Of a stretch of 64,000 bases of DNA, positions 9,197-19,533 are shown piece by piece (the stretch's first letter is position 1; each line of letters opens with the position of its first letter). The DNA lies in contig NZ_CP128362.1 in the NCBI RefSeq assembly GCF_034274695.1, positions 7,070,501-7,134,500 on the forward strand, read 5' to 3'. The notes beneath the pieces are model-generated. The model saw nothing but the letters and a program-made list of their open reading frames with translations, was not told where the DNA came from and ran no database searches. Source of the stretch: Chitinophaga sp. LS1 (GTDB taxonomy: Bacteria > Bacteroidota > Bacteroidia > Chitinophagales > Chitinophagaceae). The position numbers were made by a program, and so were the translations under genes.

Positions 9197-9686
9197 ATCC
9201 TTGATTTTTTATGAGTTCTTTTAATTTATTTTTTGCTCTGTTTAACTTAACTCTGGCGTTTACTTCACTGATACCTAGCTGGAGGCTTATTTCCTTATGG
9301 GTGTAGTTTTCAAGATGATAAAAGATTAAGGCCTTTTCTATCTTTTCCAATTGCTGTACTGCTTTGTAGAAGTGAGATAGCTTTAGTTCCTGGGAGATCG
9401 CTTCGTATTCTTCAGTTGGGAGGTTTTCCGGGATTGAAGAGGTGGTAAGCGGTTTTCTCTTTTCTTTTTTGAAGAAGGTGATGGCGGTGTTTACGGCAAC
9501 GCGGTACATCCAGGTGGAAAATTTGCTTTGGTGGGAAAAGGAGGAGTAGCTTTTCCAAAGTTGGTAAATGATTTCCTGAAAAAGGTCCTGTTGGTCTTCA
9601 GGAGATTCCATGTACATTTTGGAGATCTTGTGGAGGATGCCTTTGTGGGTATCCAGGAGTGTGAGGAAGTCATTTTCGGTGGGCAA
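9186..9686 (-). CDS. ECF RNA polymerase sigma factor
   Basis: 166 residues. Region 2 is seen at 31-75 (DQQDLFQEIIYQLWKSY, then FSTWMYRVAVNTAITFFKKEKRK) and region 4 at about 112-160 (ALIFYHLENYTHKEISLQLGISEVNARVKLNRAKNKL), with the usual helix-turn-helix. It overlaps the following membrane-protein gene by 11 bases. It lies 78 bases downstream of the putative immunity gene on the same strand with no clear terminator between them, so read-through from the toxin operon is possible. Target genes are unknown. Confidence 0.92.
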   Translation of the reverse strand: MPTENDFLTLLDTHKGILHKISKMYMESPEDQQDLFQEIIYQLWKSYSSFSHQSKFSTWMYRVAVNTAITFFKKEKRKPLTTSSIPENLPTEEYEAISQELKLSHFYKAVQQLEKIEKALIFYHLENYTHKEISLQLGISEVNARVKLNRAKNKLKELIKNQGYEF

Positions 9687-9764
9687 AGTTTGGTTTTTAG
9701 GTGATTGTTTTTTTTAGTTAGTGTGGGGGGAAGGGGGAATGTTACAGGCGGGAGGGGATTTTTT

Positions 9765-10238
9765 TTAGTAATCCTCTTCAAAGGTTTGCCAGAGGGAAGG
9801 GATAAAGATTTTTTCTTTTTGGAGGGTTTGGTCAGAACTGTAGATAGCTTCGCGGTATTCTAGAAGTTCATATTTTTCATTAAAGGAAGAGGTTCCTTTA
9901 GGATTATAATTTTCATCACAGTTACAAATAAGAAACCCAATAAAAGTTTCTCGTTTATATTTTTTGGAGATAATATTGTAATTAGGTTTATGTTGAACCA
10001 ATCTGAAATAATCGATTTCTGCAAATATTTTTTGATGATAAGCCCAAATATCCTCAAATTTTTTCCCTACATAGTAAATGTCTCCATATTTTCCACGCAA
10101 ACATCGTTGTCCAATATGACAATTAATAGAAGGTTCAAAGTAATACCTAAAATATACTTTTCTGTTTTCCAATGAACTATCTGTAATTTCAGTGTTTTCA
10201 TTTTGAAACATCCACGTTTCGTAATATTTGTATTCCAT
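9765..10238 (-). CDS. Putative immunity protein of the adjacent NTase-type toxin
   Basis: 157 residues, no family recognised. It is cytoplasmic-looking and rich in Tyr, Phe, Asn and Lys (EYKYYETWMFQNENTE; KKFEDIWAYHQKIFAEIDYF). Its ATG lies 2 bases after the stop of the giant protein, and both this gene and the toxin-end coding region are visibly more AT-rich than the surrounding genes. Small size, acidic C-terminus (WQTFEEDY), tight coupling and shared composition are what is expected of the immunity partner of a polymorphic toxin. Function is inferred from position; nothing in the sequence itself proves it. Confidence 0.6.
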   Translation of the reverse strand: MEYKYYETWMFQNENTEITDSSLENRKVYFRYYFEPSINCHIGQRCLRGKYGDIYYVGKKFEDIWAYHQKIFAEIDYFRLVQHKPNYNIISKKYKRETFIGFLICNCDENYNPKGTSSFNEKYELLEYREAIYSSDQTLQKEKIFIPSLWQTFEEDY

Positions 10239-10240
10239 TT

Positions 10241-13200
10241 CTAAAATTTTAAATTAGGTTTTAAGTCCAGACTGCCGTCTTTTAAAATGATTGAAATCTG
10301 AACTTTCCCTGTATTCATTTTATCAGTAAGTTTCTTCCCATAAAAAAGTTCATATTTATCGTAGAATTCTTTTGTAAAAGACAAACCACTTTGTTCCTTG
10401 CTTTTTAACATGTTCAGACCTCCAATTTTACCATTCTGCCCAATTAATTTTTGGATTTTTTCAGATTCTACCAACTCTTCAAATCTTTCTACTAATTTTT
10501 CAAATTCTTTTGTTCCAACTCTAATCATAACATCCAAATCTCTAATCTCTATTTCTGCTCCCATTTGGTCTATTTCTCCAATAGTCAATGCACTTCCCTG
10601 TGCGTATATTTCTTCATTAGGTAATCCCCATTCCTTTGCTAATCCTTTCAACAAATCTCCAAACTCCCTAAACTCCTTTTCATTATTAAACAAATATGGA
10701 TATCCCCGCTTCCTCACTACATTCCAACCATCCAACTGCTTTATAACCTCATCTAGCGAATATTTCCCCCTACTACAGGCATTAAATATCATATCCTCAA
10801 CTTCACCTATATCAATTCCAACCGCCTTCGCTCTGGTTATTATCTGCCTAATCTCCCTAACCGAAAACCATAATTTATCATTATCCCCTAACTTTAATTC
10901 CCCTCTAATACGATAGTAAATATCCTTCGCCAAATCTTTTGCATTCCGCACGTCTCCTAGTGATACCATCAGACTTCCTGGCCTCTCATCCTTCCCTACC
11001 CTCACCATCACTGATTCTGTATCATCTGGAAACACCCTTACAAACTCATACTCCGACTCAATCACTCCATTCTCATACACATTTACCCAACCATCATTCA
11101 CAATAATCGAATTTTCATAAATCTTACACAATTCCTTTGCTGTAGATAAATTTTTACTTGAAAGTAATACAATCTCTTTATTGGCAGGTATCTTTAACTC
11201 ATCTAAATACTTCACTAGTGAATAGTATTCTAATATTGTTTCTTCTCCATTATTTATGACAGTATAACCATTACCATTTTTCCTAACCACTATATACACC
11301 TTATCATCACCCAATTTCCTCAAATATTTTTTTAATTGCAACAACTCCTCTTCAGCCAAAATAACCGACCGTTTCTCTATTTCGTTAATATCCCCCACAT
11401 ACCTCCCCGCCATCATCTCCGCCGGAACATTCACCCTCGCATTCCTTATAGCCTTTACACTCCCCACCGTCAAACTCCCCACCATATAAGCCATCGCCAA
11501 ATAATTCGTATACTTCACCAATTCCGGATGATCCTGATACATCTCCGGAGCAACATTCGCATAAGTAACAAAACTAGCCAGACTCACATTCAACATCTCC
11601 ACACCCGTCTTCACTGCCCCCGCCCCCATCAACCCCTCCATCCCTATAGCACACAACCCCGTATTCAATACCAATGCACCAAACGTTTCTGCCGCTGCCT
11701 TTGTATCCTGCTTAAATAATCCATATACTGATATCGCCGGGAATATATAAGGCAGCCCCTGCTCCAAAGTTGTACCATATGCACTGACATCCCGTCTTGG
11801 AATAACTATCAGATAATCCAACGGATTAAACTTCCCTGTAAACGGATTCCCTTCTGCATAATCCGAAAATAACCCCCCCGCATCCAATCCCGATAATATG
11901 ACTTTCAGATACGCCCCTACCCCTTCTCTGGTTTCCAAACTAATCTTTTGCTCTCTATCTTTAAAATCTTCCTGATTACTGGCAGTAAGGTAGCCATTGT
12001 CAAATACCAACCACCTTTTTTCAGTGGCTAATTGTTGGATCAATCCCATATCATTGCCAGGCTTCTCTTCATTCAACCAGGCAACTGTTATCGCATTACA
12101 TAGCTGAGTGAAATTGCCTTTGGAGAAATAGAGATAATCATAAGTATCTGATAAGAGCGTATACAATACTCGCTCCTGTTGTAAACGTTTAATAACCTCA
12201 TGTAACGCTGCTGTACCAGCACAGTTTCTTATTATTTCAAGCATGATATTCTGCCCGCCGAAGCCTCCACTACTTACTGTCCACCGCTGTCCGTAATCGT
12301 CTTTCAGCAATTTCGTGATTAAACATGCCCGAACTTCGGGTGTAAGATCCGAGAATTGCGCATGAGTTAGATACGAAGTCTTGGTGCCAGCAATTACAAA
12401 ATGAGCGTTTATGAACTTCACTATATCACTCCCACTCGTAAATTCACACCGCTTCAATAATTGAATACTACTATCCAGCTCCTTCAATTGCTGATGCATC
12501 TGCTTCAGTTGCTCAAATGAGAGCACATCCGGAGATTCATTCCAATCTATATAATAGAGTTCTGGATTGTCATAATAGCAATTGAATAATTCATCACTTG
12601 TTGCTAATACATCCCCGGGAAGAGAGATGATAGTTTTACAGATTGCCGCTATTTCTGCCTGTACTTCCGGTTGATCTGAACCAATTACCTGCAACATCAG
12701 GCGGTTGTACTGCTGCGTATATTTATTATCCTGGCACAAACAACCATCGTTTGCATAAGGAACGTTGTTAACCTTTACTGTACAGGTATAAATTTCTTTG
12801 CCAGCCTCGATAATATTGACATCGTCACCCGCCTGTTTAGAACGGCTATAGATATAAGTCGATGTATCGTATTTATCATAACTATATCCTTTAAACTTCC
12901 CCGTGCTGACAAAATAGATGGCGTTATATTCTTTTCCCCCATATTCAAAACTATTGAGTGAACCTGCCATCGCAGGACTCCCCTTGCTGAAGTCCTGGTA
13001 AAAAACAGAGAGTGGTACTGCGCCAGCAGGTAAATTTACGACCGTGCTATCCGGCGCATAATAGAATGAAGATGTACAGCCAGCCTGGGCATCTTTTTGC
13101 AAACATTTGTATAAGGATAGCCCTTTTGTTAATTCACTGCCTGCATCATCCTCAAAGATGCCCCATACACTGCCCGGATCATGCACAATGTCCCATTGGA

Positions 13201-15754
13201 ATTTATATAATGCCAGCCCCGTACCTGTTGTCATCAGGTTAGTAGATGGACTGACAGCGTGCTCTAAGGTATAATCGCCATGCCCTATTTCATGGGCCAC
13301 TGTGCGGGCGATTTCAGCGTCAGTGCCATTCTTTATGAATACAAACCCGAACTGACTCTGGCGGGGCATTTTGCCAAGCAGACCCGCATCTTCGCGGGCC
13401 ACTTCATTGACCATAAATAGGTAAACTGCGTCGTCTGTTATCCTGTGAGATTGGATATAGGCCCTTTTCATGGCCTTTTCTTCGCCCGTGAAACTATTGC
13501 TGAGCAATGCACTTTTGCTATCCTGCAATACGCCATCTTTGTTCTGGTCCCACGAAATGTTATTTTTAAAACTATTGTCTGTTTCAAGCGCGTACGATAT
13601 TCCTACATTTCCGTACACTGCTGCAAGGGTTTGAGAAATGGCCTTTTCGGGGATGAGAATGTTTTCCCCGATGGGAATCAAAACCACCCTTTTTTGTAAG
13701 GAAGGATAGCTGGCTATTAGTAACTTCCCAATACTGGTGCCATCGGGATGAATAGCAAATAACTCCTGTGCATCTCCTGCAGGGCCACCCGTAATTGTGA
13801 CCTTGCAGGTACCGTCTGTGCAGGTAGACGGGTAGATAATTCCTTTTCTGGTTATAAATACAACTGACGAGGTATCTGAGCGAGAAGCTATGATTGTTTC
13901 CTGCGCACCAGGTATGATGGCTTTGGCACTGACATGGTATTGCCCATTTGCTAATGATTCATAGCTGGATGGATAATCAGCGTGATAGGTATCGAAAGCG
14001 TATTTGTTATCATTGCCCGCAGCGAAATCGATCCGGCCGGTACTGAGTTGGAGGTTAGCAAGATTGGCCGCTAAGGCGATATCCCGCTTGCCCACATAGT
14101 TGACGGCTCCCTGCTGGGTGATCTGGTAGATATTTCCATTCGCATCTTCAATTAGCAATGGAAGAGTCGTGTAGTGAATGATTTGTGTGGTGCCGTTTTC
14201 ACTGTCGGTTAAGGTGATAGTGTGGGAAGTGGTATCTACGGCGATAGCTTCTTTGGTAAAGAGATGTAAGCGGGTAGTGATATCTGCTACCAGATCACCT
14301 GTTTTTACCTTGCCCATGTCATCACCACCATGCTGAGCATCCACAGCTGCTTGGATGAATTGATCTATACCTTTTGTAACGGCATACATTTCTCCACTGA
14401 TGGCTACAAAATCGGTATTGACAACTACATTGTTTAAATAGACTTCCAGACCAAAACCCAAACCAGGAGTTATGATACGCCCATTTGTCAGGGAGGTCAG
14501 GATTACGTCGTAATGACCAATGCGAATGATATTTCCTACCATTAGGGTAGCCTGCAACTGTTTATTGGAGGACGGGGACAATAACCCTGCATCTCCGCAG
14601 GCAATATGCTGTAATGCTGCGGTTTTGAGTGTTAGGAGGTCACTAAAGCTGCTATAAACACCGGATAGTTTCCATTGAAGATGCGCCTCGTATTCCCTGT
14701 CTGGCTCAAGACTGTTGATGAGAGTAGTACTATCAGCCGTGAATTCTACTGTTTGCCAATCGTAGGTGATGTTATCTTTTGCCACAGCCCTGTATTGAAG
14801 CCGGTATGCATCTACTGCATTGAGTGGCCAATGGTAGCGGAGCTGCCGTTCACCCTGAACAGTTCCGTATAAGACTGGCTTTTCAAATTGTTCGAATGGA
14901 TTGGTACCAAGGTAGGTGAATGTACAACTTTGGCTATATCCCTGGTTGCTGTACAGGTCTTTCCCTTCTTTGTCTATTGCCTGCACGATCCACACATATT
15001 GCATGCTGTCTGTTAGTGCGGGTTCTGAAGGGCCATACAGCATAGTCGTATTGTCCGTAGTAATCGTGTAAAGCGGCCGGGTACTGCGAATAGTATAATC
15101 CGGGATACTGCCAGCGGGTTTTATTTCATACAGGGAGAAAATATAGGACGTGTTTGCCTGACTGGTATTTCGGTTTGACCAGTTGAATGTTAAAAATTGA
15201 GGATCCCGTCTTTCTACACGACTACCGCAAATGGGCAGATTCAATAATGGCGGATCGCTCTTTTGTAAGAAAAATACACTGGCAATCGCATTACTTATTT
15301 GTATGCCAGGACGATGGGAATCATAAGCCTGAAAGGTAAGGCGGTAAGAGCCTTCTGGCAATGACCTGGTACGTTCATATTCTTCACGGCTGTAGCCCCC
15401 ACTGAAAAGAATATTGTCCGCTAAAAAATAATCTGCCAGCGCAGCACTGCTGATAATAATGGGAACACCGGCATTTAAAGTGATGGATGGGGAATGAAAA
15501 GATGGTGAGGAACGCATGATCATTGTACCATTCCTCTCTATCGTCAGTTGCAGACTGATTTCATAACCCGGTTGGGTGAGATCGCGTTGTAATAGTATGA
15601 CACGCAATTTTTCGCTTCCCCCGGAATAATAATCCGGAAGAAATAAACTGTAGGGAGGTATGATTTGTGTACTCGCAGTAACAGGATAGTCCTGCGCCTG
15701 CAAGGTGCATGTATAGGAAAACAATAAGATGATTAAATACTGTAGGCTTTTCAT
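10241..15754 (-). CDS. TANFOR-type polymorphic toxin with zincin motif and C-terminal nucleotidyltransferase-like domain
   Basis: 1837 residues. Signal peptide (MKSLQYLIILLFSYTCTLQAQ). Residues ~22-380 read as a TANFOR-type N-region (VTASTQIIPPYSLFLPDYYS) with fibronectin-III-like parts (WSNRNTSQANTSYIFSLYEI). A metalloprotease motif HEIGHGDYTLEH lies at 821-832, with NLM soon after. Around 1380-1470 there are hydrophobic Gly/Ala-rich segments. The last ~120 residues carry a pol-beta-type nucleotidyltransferase pattern: Gly1720-Ser1721, then Asp1739 and Asp1741 (RDLDVMIRV), with Asp1826 or Asp1830 as possible third carboxylate. The C-terminus has no T9SS sorting domain. It is likely co-transcribed with the SprB-like adhesin (61-base gap) and the immunity candidate (2-base gap). 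Inference: exported toxin that modifies a target by nucleotide transfer, perhaps self-processed by the zincin. Confidence 0.75.
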   Translation of the reverse strand: MKSLQYLIILLFSYTCTLQAQDYPVTASTQIIPPYSLFLPDYYSGGSEKLRVILLQRDLTQPGYEISLQLTIERNGTMIMRSSPSFHSPSITLNAGVPIIISSAALADYFLADNILFSGGYSREEYERTRSLPEGSYRLTFQAYDSHRPGIQISNAIASVFFLQKSDPPLLNLPICGSRVERRDPQFLTFNWSNRNTSQANTSYIFSLYEIKPAGSIPDYTIRSTRPLYTITTDNTTMLYGPSEPALTDSMQYVWIVQAIDKEGKDLYSNQGYSQSCTFTYLGTNPFEQFEKPVLYGTVQGERQLRYHWPLNAVDAYRLQYRAVAKDNITYDWQTVEFTADSTTLINSLEPDREYEAHLQWKLSGVYSSFSDLLTLKTAALQHIACGDAGLLSPSSNKQLQATLMVGNIIRIGHYDVILTSLTNGRIITPGLGFGLEVYLNNVVVNTDFVAISGEMYAVTKGIDQFIQAAVDAQHGGDDMGKVKTGDLVADITTRLHLFTKEAIAVDTTSHTITLTDSENGTTQIIHYTTLPLLIEDANGNIYQITQQGAVNYVGKRDIALAANLANLQLSTGRIDFAAGNDNKYAFDTYHADYPSSYESLANGQYHVSAKAIIPGAQETIIASRSDTSSVVFITRKGIIYPSTCTDGTCKVTITGGPAGDAQELFAIHPDGTSIGKLLIASYPSLQKRVVLIPIGENILIPEKAISQTLAAVYGNVGISYALETDNSFKNNISWDQNKDGVLQDSKSALLSNSFTGEEKAMKRAYIQSHRITDDAVYLFMVNEVAREDAGLLGKMPRQSQFGFVFIKNGTDAEIARTVAHEIGHGDYTLEHAVSPSTNLMTTGTGLALYKFQWDIVHDPGSVWGIFEDDAGSELTKGLSLYKCLQKDAQAGCTSSFYYAPDSTVVNLPAGAVPLSVFYQDFSKGSPAMAGSLNSFEYGGKEYNAIYFVSTGKFKGYSYDKYDTSTYIYSRSKQAGDDVNIIEAGKEIYTCTVKVNNVPYANDGCLCQDNKYTQQYNRLMLQVIGSDQPEVQAEIAAICKTIISLPGDVLATSDELFNCYYDNPELYYIDWNESPDVLSFEQLKQMHQQLKELDSSIQLLKRCEFTSGSDIVKFINAHFVIAGTKTSYLTHAQFSDLTPEVRACLITKLLKDDYGQRWTVSSGGFGGQNIMLEIIRNCAGTAALHEVIKRLQQERVLYTLLSDTYDYLYFSKGNFTQLCNAITVAWLNEEKPGNDMGLIQQLATEKRWLVFDNGYLTASNQEDFKDREQKISLETREGVGAYLKVILSGLDAGGLFSDYAEGNPFTGKFNPLDYLIVIPRRDVSAYGTTLEQGLPYIFPAISVYGLFKQDTKAAAETFGALVLNTGLCAIGMEGLMGAGAVKTGVEMLNVSLASFVTYANVAPEMYQDHPELVKYTNYLAMAYMVGSLTVGSVKAIRNARVNVPAEMMAGRYVGDINEIEKRSVILAEEELLQLKKYLRKLGDDKVYIVVRKNGNGYTVINNGEETILEYYSLVKYLDELKIPANKEIVLLSSKNLSTAKELCKIYENSIIVNDGWVNVYENGVIESEYEFVRVFPDDTESVMVRVGKDERPGSLMVSLGDVRNAKDLAKDIYYRIRGELKLGDNDKLWFSVREIRQIITRAKAVGIDIGEVEDMIFNACSRGKYSLDEVIKQLDGWNVVRKRGYPYLFNNEKEFREFGDLLKGLAKEWGLPNEEIYAQGSALTIGEIDQMGAEIEIRDLDVMIRVGTKEFEKLVERFEELVESEKIQKLIGQNGKIGGLNMLKSKEQSGLSFTKEFYDKYELFYGKKLTDKMNTGKVQISIILKDGSLDLKPNLKF

Positions 15755-15815
15755 CTGCTGGAATTTTTGGGTTATGGTGGCCGGCAGTTACCGGCCAATA
15801 TTCCATATTCCCTTA

Positions 15816-18800
15816 CTAGAATTGGCTGATTATGAATGGCACATCTTTGCTGTCATTTTCGGTTAGCACCCTTAGCAGGTACATACCGGCAAGAATATTT
15901 TTCAGGTCAAAGTTGTCTTCTATGATGAGTACAGGTGAATATTGTTTTCTGTCTGTTAACCGGCCATTCAGGTCATATACAGTGATGGTGGCTGATTGCT
16001 TTTTATTTAGCAGCACTTTAAATTTAAAGTAGCCGTTATTGGGATTGGGAGAAATGATGACCGTATCAATGATGCTGGCTGGTAGTTGATATACAGGAAT
16101 GACCAGCGGATCGAACGGCAGGATGTTTACATCTTTTTGTAAAGTGTAAGTACAACTACCGAAGGTGGCGTACATTTTTATCCAGTAGTCTCCCTGTTGG
16201 TTAAACCGGATCAATGGTGCGTCATAGAGATCGTTGCCCAGCCATTCTGCTGCAGGAGAGAATTCCCAGTTGACAGCGTCAGGGGCAGGAAGACAGATTT
16301 CCCGAACCGCAAGCGTATCTGATACGTTGTCCTGGGAGACGACGAGAAAATTGACCGTTGGCTGCGTGTTCTTTTTAGATAATGTTATTTTTTCTTCCAA
16401 CAGGCAGTCATTGGCATCTTTTACAACAACCGGATAACCTCCTGGTCCGAGTTGAGTGAATACTGAATCGTCTGTCCAGTTAGCATCTCCAAAGGAGTAG
16501 GCATAGTTGCGAACACCGCCATCAGCAAGTATTTTTATTATACCATCCCGAAGACCGTCACAAACGGGAACAGCGCTTACCTGCATCGTTAACGGGAAAG
16601 GCTGTGGCACTACATACGATCCTGATTGATGACAACCTCTCCCATCGGATACAGAAAAGTGATACTCCCCTGCTCTTAAATGGGTCAGGTTATTTGTGGA
16701 TAAAGAAGACTCCAGCCATGCATATTGATATACACCATCACCTCCTGTGACTGCTACATTCAATTCACCGCTGGGTGAACCATAACACTGAACAGGTTTG
16801 ATGACCGCTGCTACTTGTATAGCAGGATCTTCGGCTGTTATTACAGCAGGATATTTTGCCGGACAGCCATACGCATCCTTTGCATAAATTGTATAGGTTC
16901 CGGCTGATAATCCGGAAAAATAAGGAGCGCCCTCCCAGCTGGTATTATCCAGGGAATATTGATAAGGCGCCTCGCCGCCGGAGGTGATAAAACTGATGCT
17001 GCCAGTTGTATCTGCTCCGCAATAAACGTTTTGAATACCCGTTATTTTAATATCAAGCGGCGGACGAACGTTGTCTTCCAGCAATTCGACTGATAAGGAT
17101 TTGGTACACCCTCTATCATCCATTACATAAACCGTGTATTCACCTGCTAATAACCTGTCAAAGACCGGTGATTCCTGCCAATCAATATTATCAAGGCTAT
17201 AGGAAAGCGAATACGCATTCCCCGAAGCAGCAATATCGATCCGTCCTTCATCATTCCCCCTACAGGTAATATTGGTCAATGCAGCCTTAAAATACAGGCT
17301 ATCAGGTAAATTAATCGTATAGGTATCCGCTGCCCAGGCCATACATCCATTTCCATCGCTTACTCTTATATCATATTCTCCCGGCGTATGGATCTGTTCT
17401 AACGGTGAATATATTTCCCCATGATCCCAGGAGTAATCATATGTATATTGACCATCTCCGCCGGAAGCCGTGATGTCAAATGAGGCACCGTCTTCAAGAC
17501 AGATTGCTTCTCTGATATGTACTTCAGATATAGCGAGTGGCAAAGGATTCGTCAATACGACTGTATCCGAAGTCATGCTACATCCATTATCTGTAATCGT
17601 TACATTGTAAACACCTGGTGTGACCTCTTCTACCAACGACCCGATGGCAAACCAGTTCGGTTGCCCTACCTTTTCCCACGTGTAATTATAAGCCCCTGTT
17701 CCACCTGTTACGCGGGCTTCCATGTACCCATTGGCAGCATTGTAGCAGGTAATCGGAGTCGTTTGTATGCTAACCTGTAATGGTGGACGCTCATAAATTG
17801 TATATTGACGGGACAGGACATCATCACAGGAGGTATTATTTTTCCTTACCTGCACTGTGTATTCTCCCGCAGGAAGGTGATTAAAGTCTCCTGTAGTATT
17901 CGTCATTTGTACCGGGCCTATAAGTTGGAAACGATTCCCATTGCCTGTTACCTGTAGATGACCATCATTAGCCCCCTGGCAACTGACGGAATCAATTTTT
18001 ATTAATTGTAATGAAAGCGGTGGAGGTGCTGTCAATGCTATACTCGTATCCCACGAAGGACAGGTAGGGTGGCTACTGTCAGATACCCTGATTGTATAGT
18101 TGCCTGCCGCCAATCCGGAAAAGGAAGGTTGTATTACGCCGGCCTCATTGTACAGACCAATTATCCCCCCGGGTGCAGTAATGTCTACCAGACCATCAGC
18201 GGGAAGATTACAGGAAGCGCCAGACACATTGATGGTACTTACTATTGCAGGTGGCTCCATGAGCGTAATACTTACAACCCTTACATCATTACAAAATGTA
18301 TCACTGACCATTGCCTGATAGTTACCAGCGGACAAATTCCCCCAGTAACCCGTTGTATTATTTATCACTTCTCCTGCAGGCCCTTTTAAGGAATAAGTAT
18401 AACCACCGCCCCCTGTGGCCTGTACACTGATGATACCATCCTTTGCACCATGGCAGGCAAGTTGCGTGACTGAGCTTACGGCTAATGAAAGTGCCGGTAT
18501 CTCAGGTACTGCTATATTTATCGGAGTCAAACAATTACCCGAACTTCCCCCGGAATTTATTAACCATAAAGTATATGTACCAGCCGATATACCTTTTATC
18601 AACACGCCTTTTGCTACACTGTCTACACCATTACTCCAATCCACCAGATCACCACAATTTGTAGTACAGGGAGTAGTAACATTGCCGGGGCGCAATAACC
18701 AATACATGAAAGGATCTATACTGGTAAGCGCACTTCCGGGAAGGTAAATCTTACCATTTGCTATTCCTGCACATGCAGGCGTTATCACTATTGCACCGGC

Positions 18801-19502
18801 CTTGTTTAATACAGGTGGAGCCGGTATGATCGTATAAAAATCTGAAGGTGTACTATACGGAGAATAATATACCTGATCAGTATATTTTGCTTTGACACGA
18901 CAACGAAAACGGGCATTTAGTATTCCCGTAACCGGCATATACAACGACGGTATAAAAGAGAAACTAAACCCTGCTGATGCTGAATCTAATCCTACCCACA
19001 CAGGCGAGCCATTCAGATTATATTCCCATATCACTCTTGTACTCAGAATATTATCACTAAATAAAGGCCAGTTATCAATAGAACGAAGTGTGATGACAGT
19101 ATTAGCACAAGTTTGTGTAGTTGACGATACACTTGCGCTTACCTGCTGTGGCGCTGCCATCTCATACACATATCTTATGGAGAAATACCCTGTACTACTT
19201 ACATCTCCATAGAATTGTAATTCCCCCCTGACAGGACTTATGGGATATATACTACTGCTACTTATATTTCCTATTCTTACATCATCCCGATATAGCGCAA
19301 ATGGTGGTATATGATTGACTGTTGCCTTGTATACAACGCCACCTGTTACAGAAAATAAGGATGAACCCAATGACATGGTTTTGTCAAGTGACAATGCGCC
19401 GATTGAGCTAAATTGCGTCAGGTGAGCATAAACATTTACATTTATTTGTGCTAAGCCCGACAGATGTAATAATAATATTATTACCGTGGTAACAAACTTC
19501 AT
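15816..19502 (-). CDS. SprB-repeat adhesin with T9SS type A sorting domain
   Basis: 1228 residues. Signal peptide (MKFVTTVIILLLHLSGLAQ), an Ig-like N-region, then about nine to ten SprB-type repeats of ~75-80 residues, each with a CxGxxDGxIxVxAxGG start and an LxAGxYTxxVxDxxGC end (for example TCRGNDEGRIDIAASG and LLAGEYTVYVMDDRGC). The last ~80 residues (ISPNPNNGYFKFKVLLNKK ... LAGMYLLRVLTEND) form a type A T9SS sorting domain, so it should be exported and attached to the cell surface. SprB proteins act in gliding and adhesion. It is first in the operon with the TANFOR toxin, 61 bases apart, and may be its surface partner. A palindrome lies in its leader. Confidence 0.9.
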   Translation of the reverse strand: MKFVTTVIILLLHLSGLAQINVNVYAHLTQFSSIGALSLDKTMSLGSSLFSVTGGVVYKATVNHIPPFALYRDDVRIGNISSSSIYPISPVRGELQFYGDVSSTGYFSIRYVYEMAAPQQVSASVSSTTQTCANTVITLRSIDNWPLFSDNILSTRVIWEYNLNGSPVWVGLDSASAGFSFSFIPSLYMPVTGILNARFRCRVKAKYTDQVYYSPYSTPSDFYTIIPAPPVLNKAGAIVITPACAGIANGKIYLPGSALTSIDPFMYWLLRPGNVTTPCTTNCGDLVDWSNGVDSVAKGVLIKGISAGTYTLWLINSGGSSGNCLTPINIAVPEIPALSLAVSSVTQLACHGAKDGIISVQATGGGGYTYSLKGPAGEVINNTTGYWGNLSAGNYQAMVSDTFCNDVRVVSITLMEPPAIVSTINVSGASCNLPADGLVDITAPGGIIGLYNEAGVIQPSFSGLAAGNYTIRVSDSSHPTCPSWDTSIALTAPPPLSLQLIKIDSVSCQGANDGHLQVTGNGNRFQLIGPVQMTNTTGDFNHLPAGEYTVQVRKNNTSCDDVLSRQYTIYERPPLQVSIQTTPITCYNAANGYMEARVTGGTGAYNYTWEKVGQPNWFAIGSLVEEVTPGVYNVTITDNGCSMTSDTVVLTNPLPLAISEVHIREAICLEDGASFDITASGGDGQYTYDYSWDHGEIYSPLEQIHTPGEYDIRVSDGNGCMAWAADTYTINLPDSLYFKAALTNITCRGNDEGRIDIAASGNAYSLSYSLDNIDWQESPVFDRLLAGEYTVYVMDDRGCTKSLSVELLEDNVRPPLDIKITGIQNVYCGADTTGSISFITSGGEAPYQYSLDNTSWEGAPYFSGLSAGTYTIYAKDAYGCPAKYPAVITAEDPAIQVAAVIKPVQCYGSPSGELNVAVTGGDGVYQYAWLESSLSTNNLTHLRAGEYHFSVSDGRGCHQSGSYVVPQPFPLTMQVSAVPVCDGLRDGIIKILADGGVRNYAYSFGDANWTDDSVFTQLGPGGYPVVVKDANDCLLEEKITLSKKNTQPTVNFLVVSQDNVSDTLAVREICLPAPDAVNWEFSPAAEWLGNDLYDAPLIRFNQQGDYWIKMYATFGSCTYTLQKDVNILPFDPLVIPVYQLPASIIDTVIISPNPNNGYFKFKVLLNKKQSATITVYDLNGRLTDRKQYSPVLIIEDNFDLKNILAGMYLLRVLTENDSKDVPFIISQF

Positions 19503-19533
19503 GATATAGGCTTAATTGTTACTGTTTTGGTTG

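Noticed and set aside
11336..11719. Plus-strand frame of 127 residues rich in His, Arg, Pro and Ile
   Set aside because: It is antisense to the toxin gene, which has clear motifs on both sides; composition is atypical.
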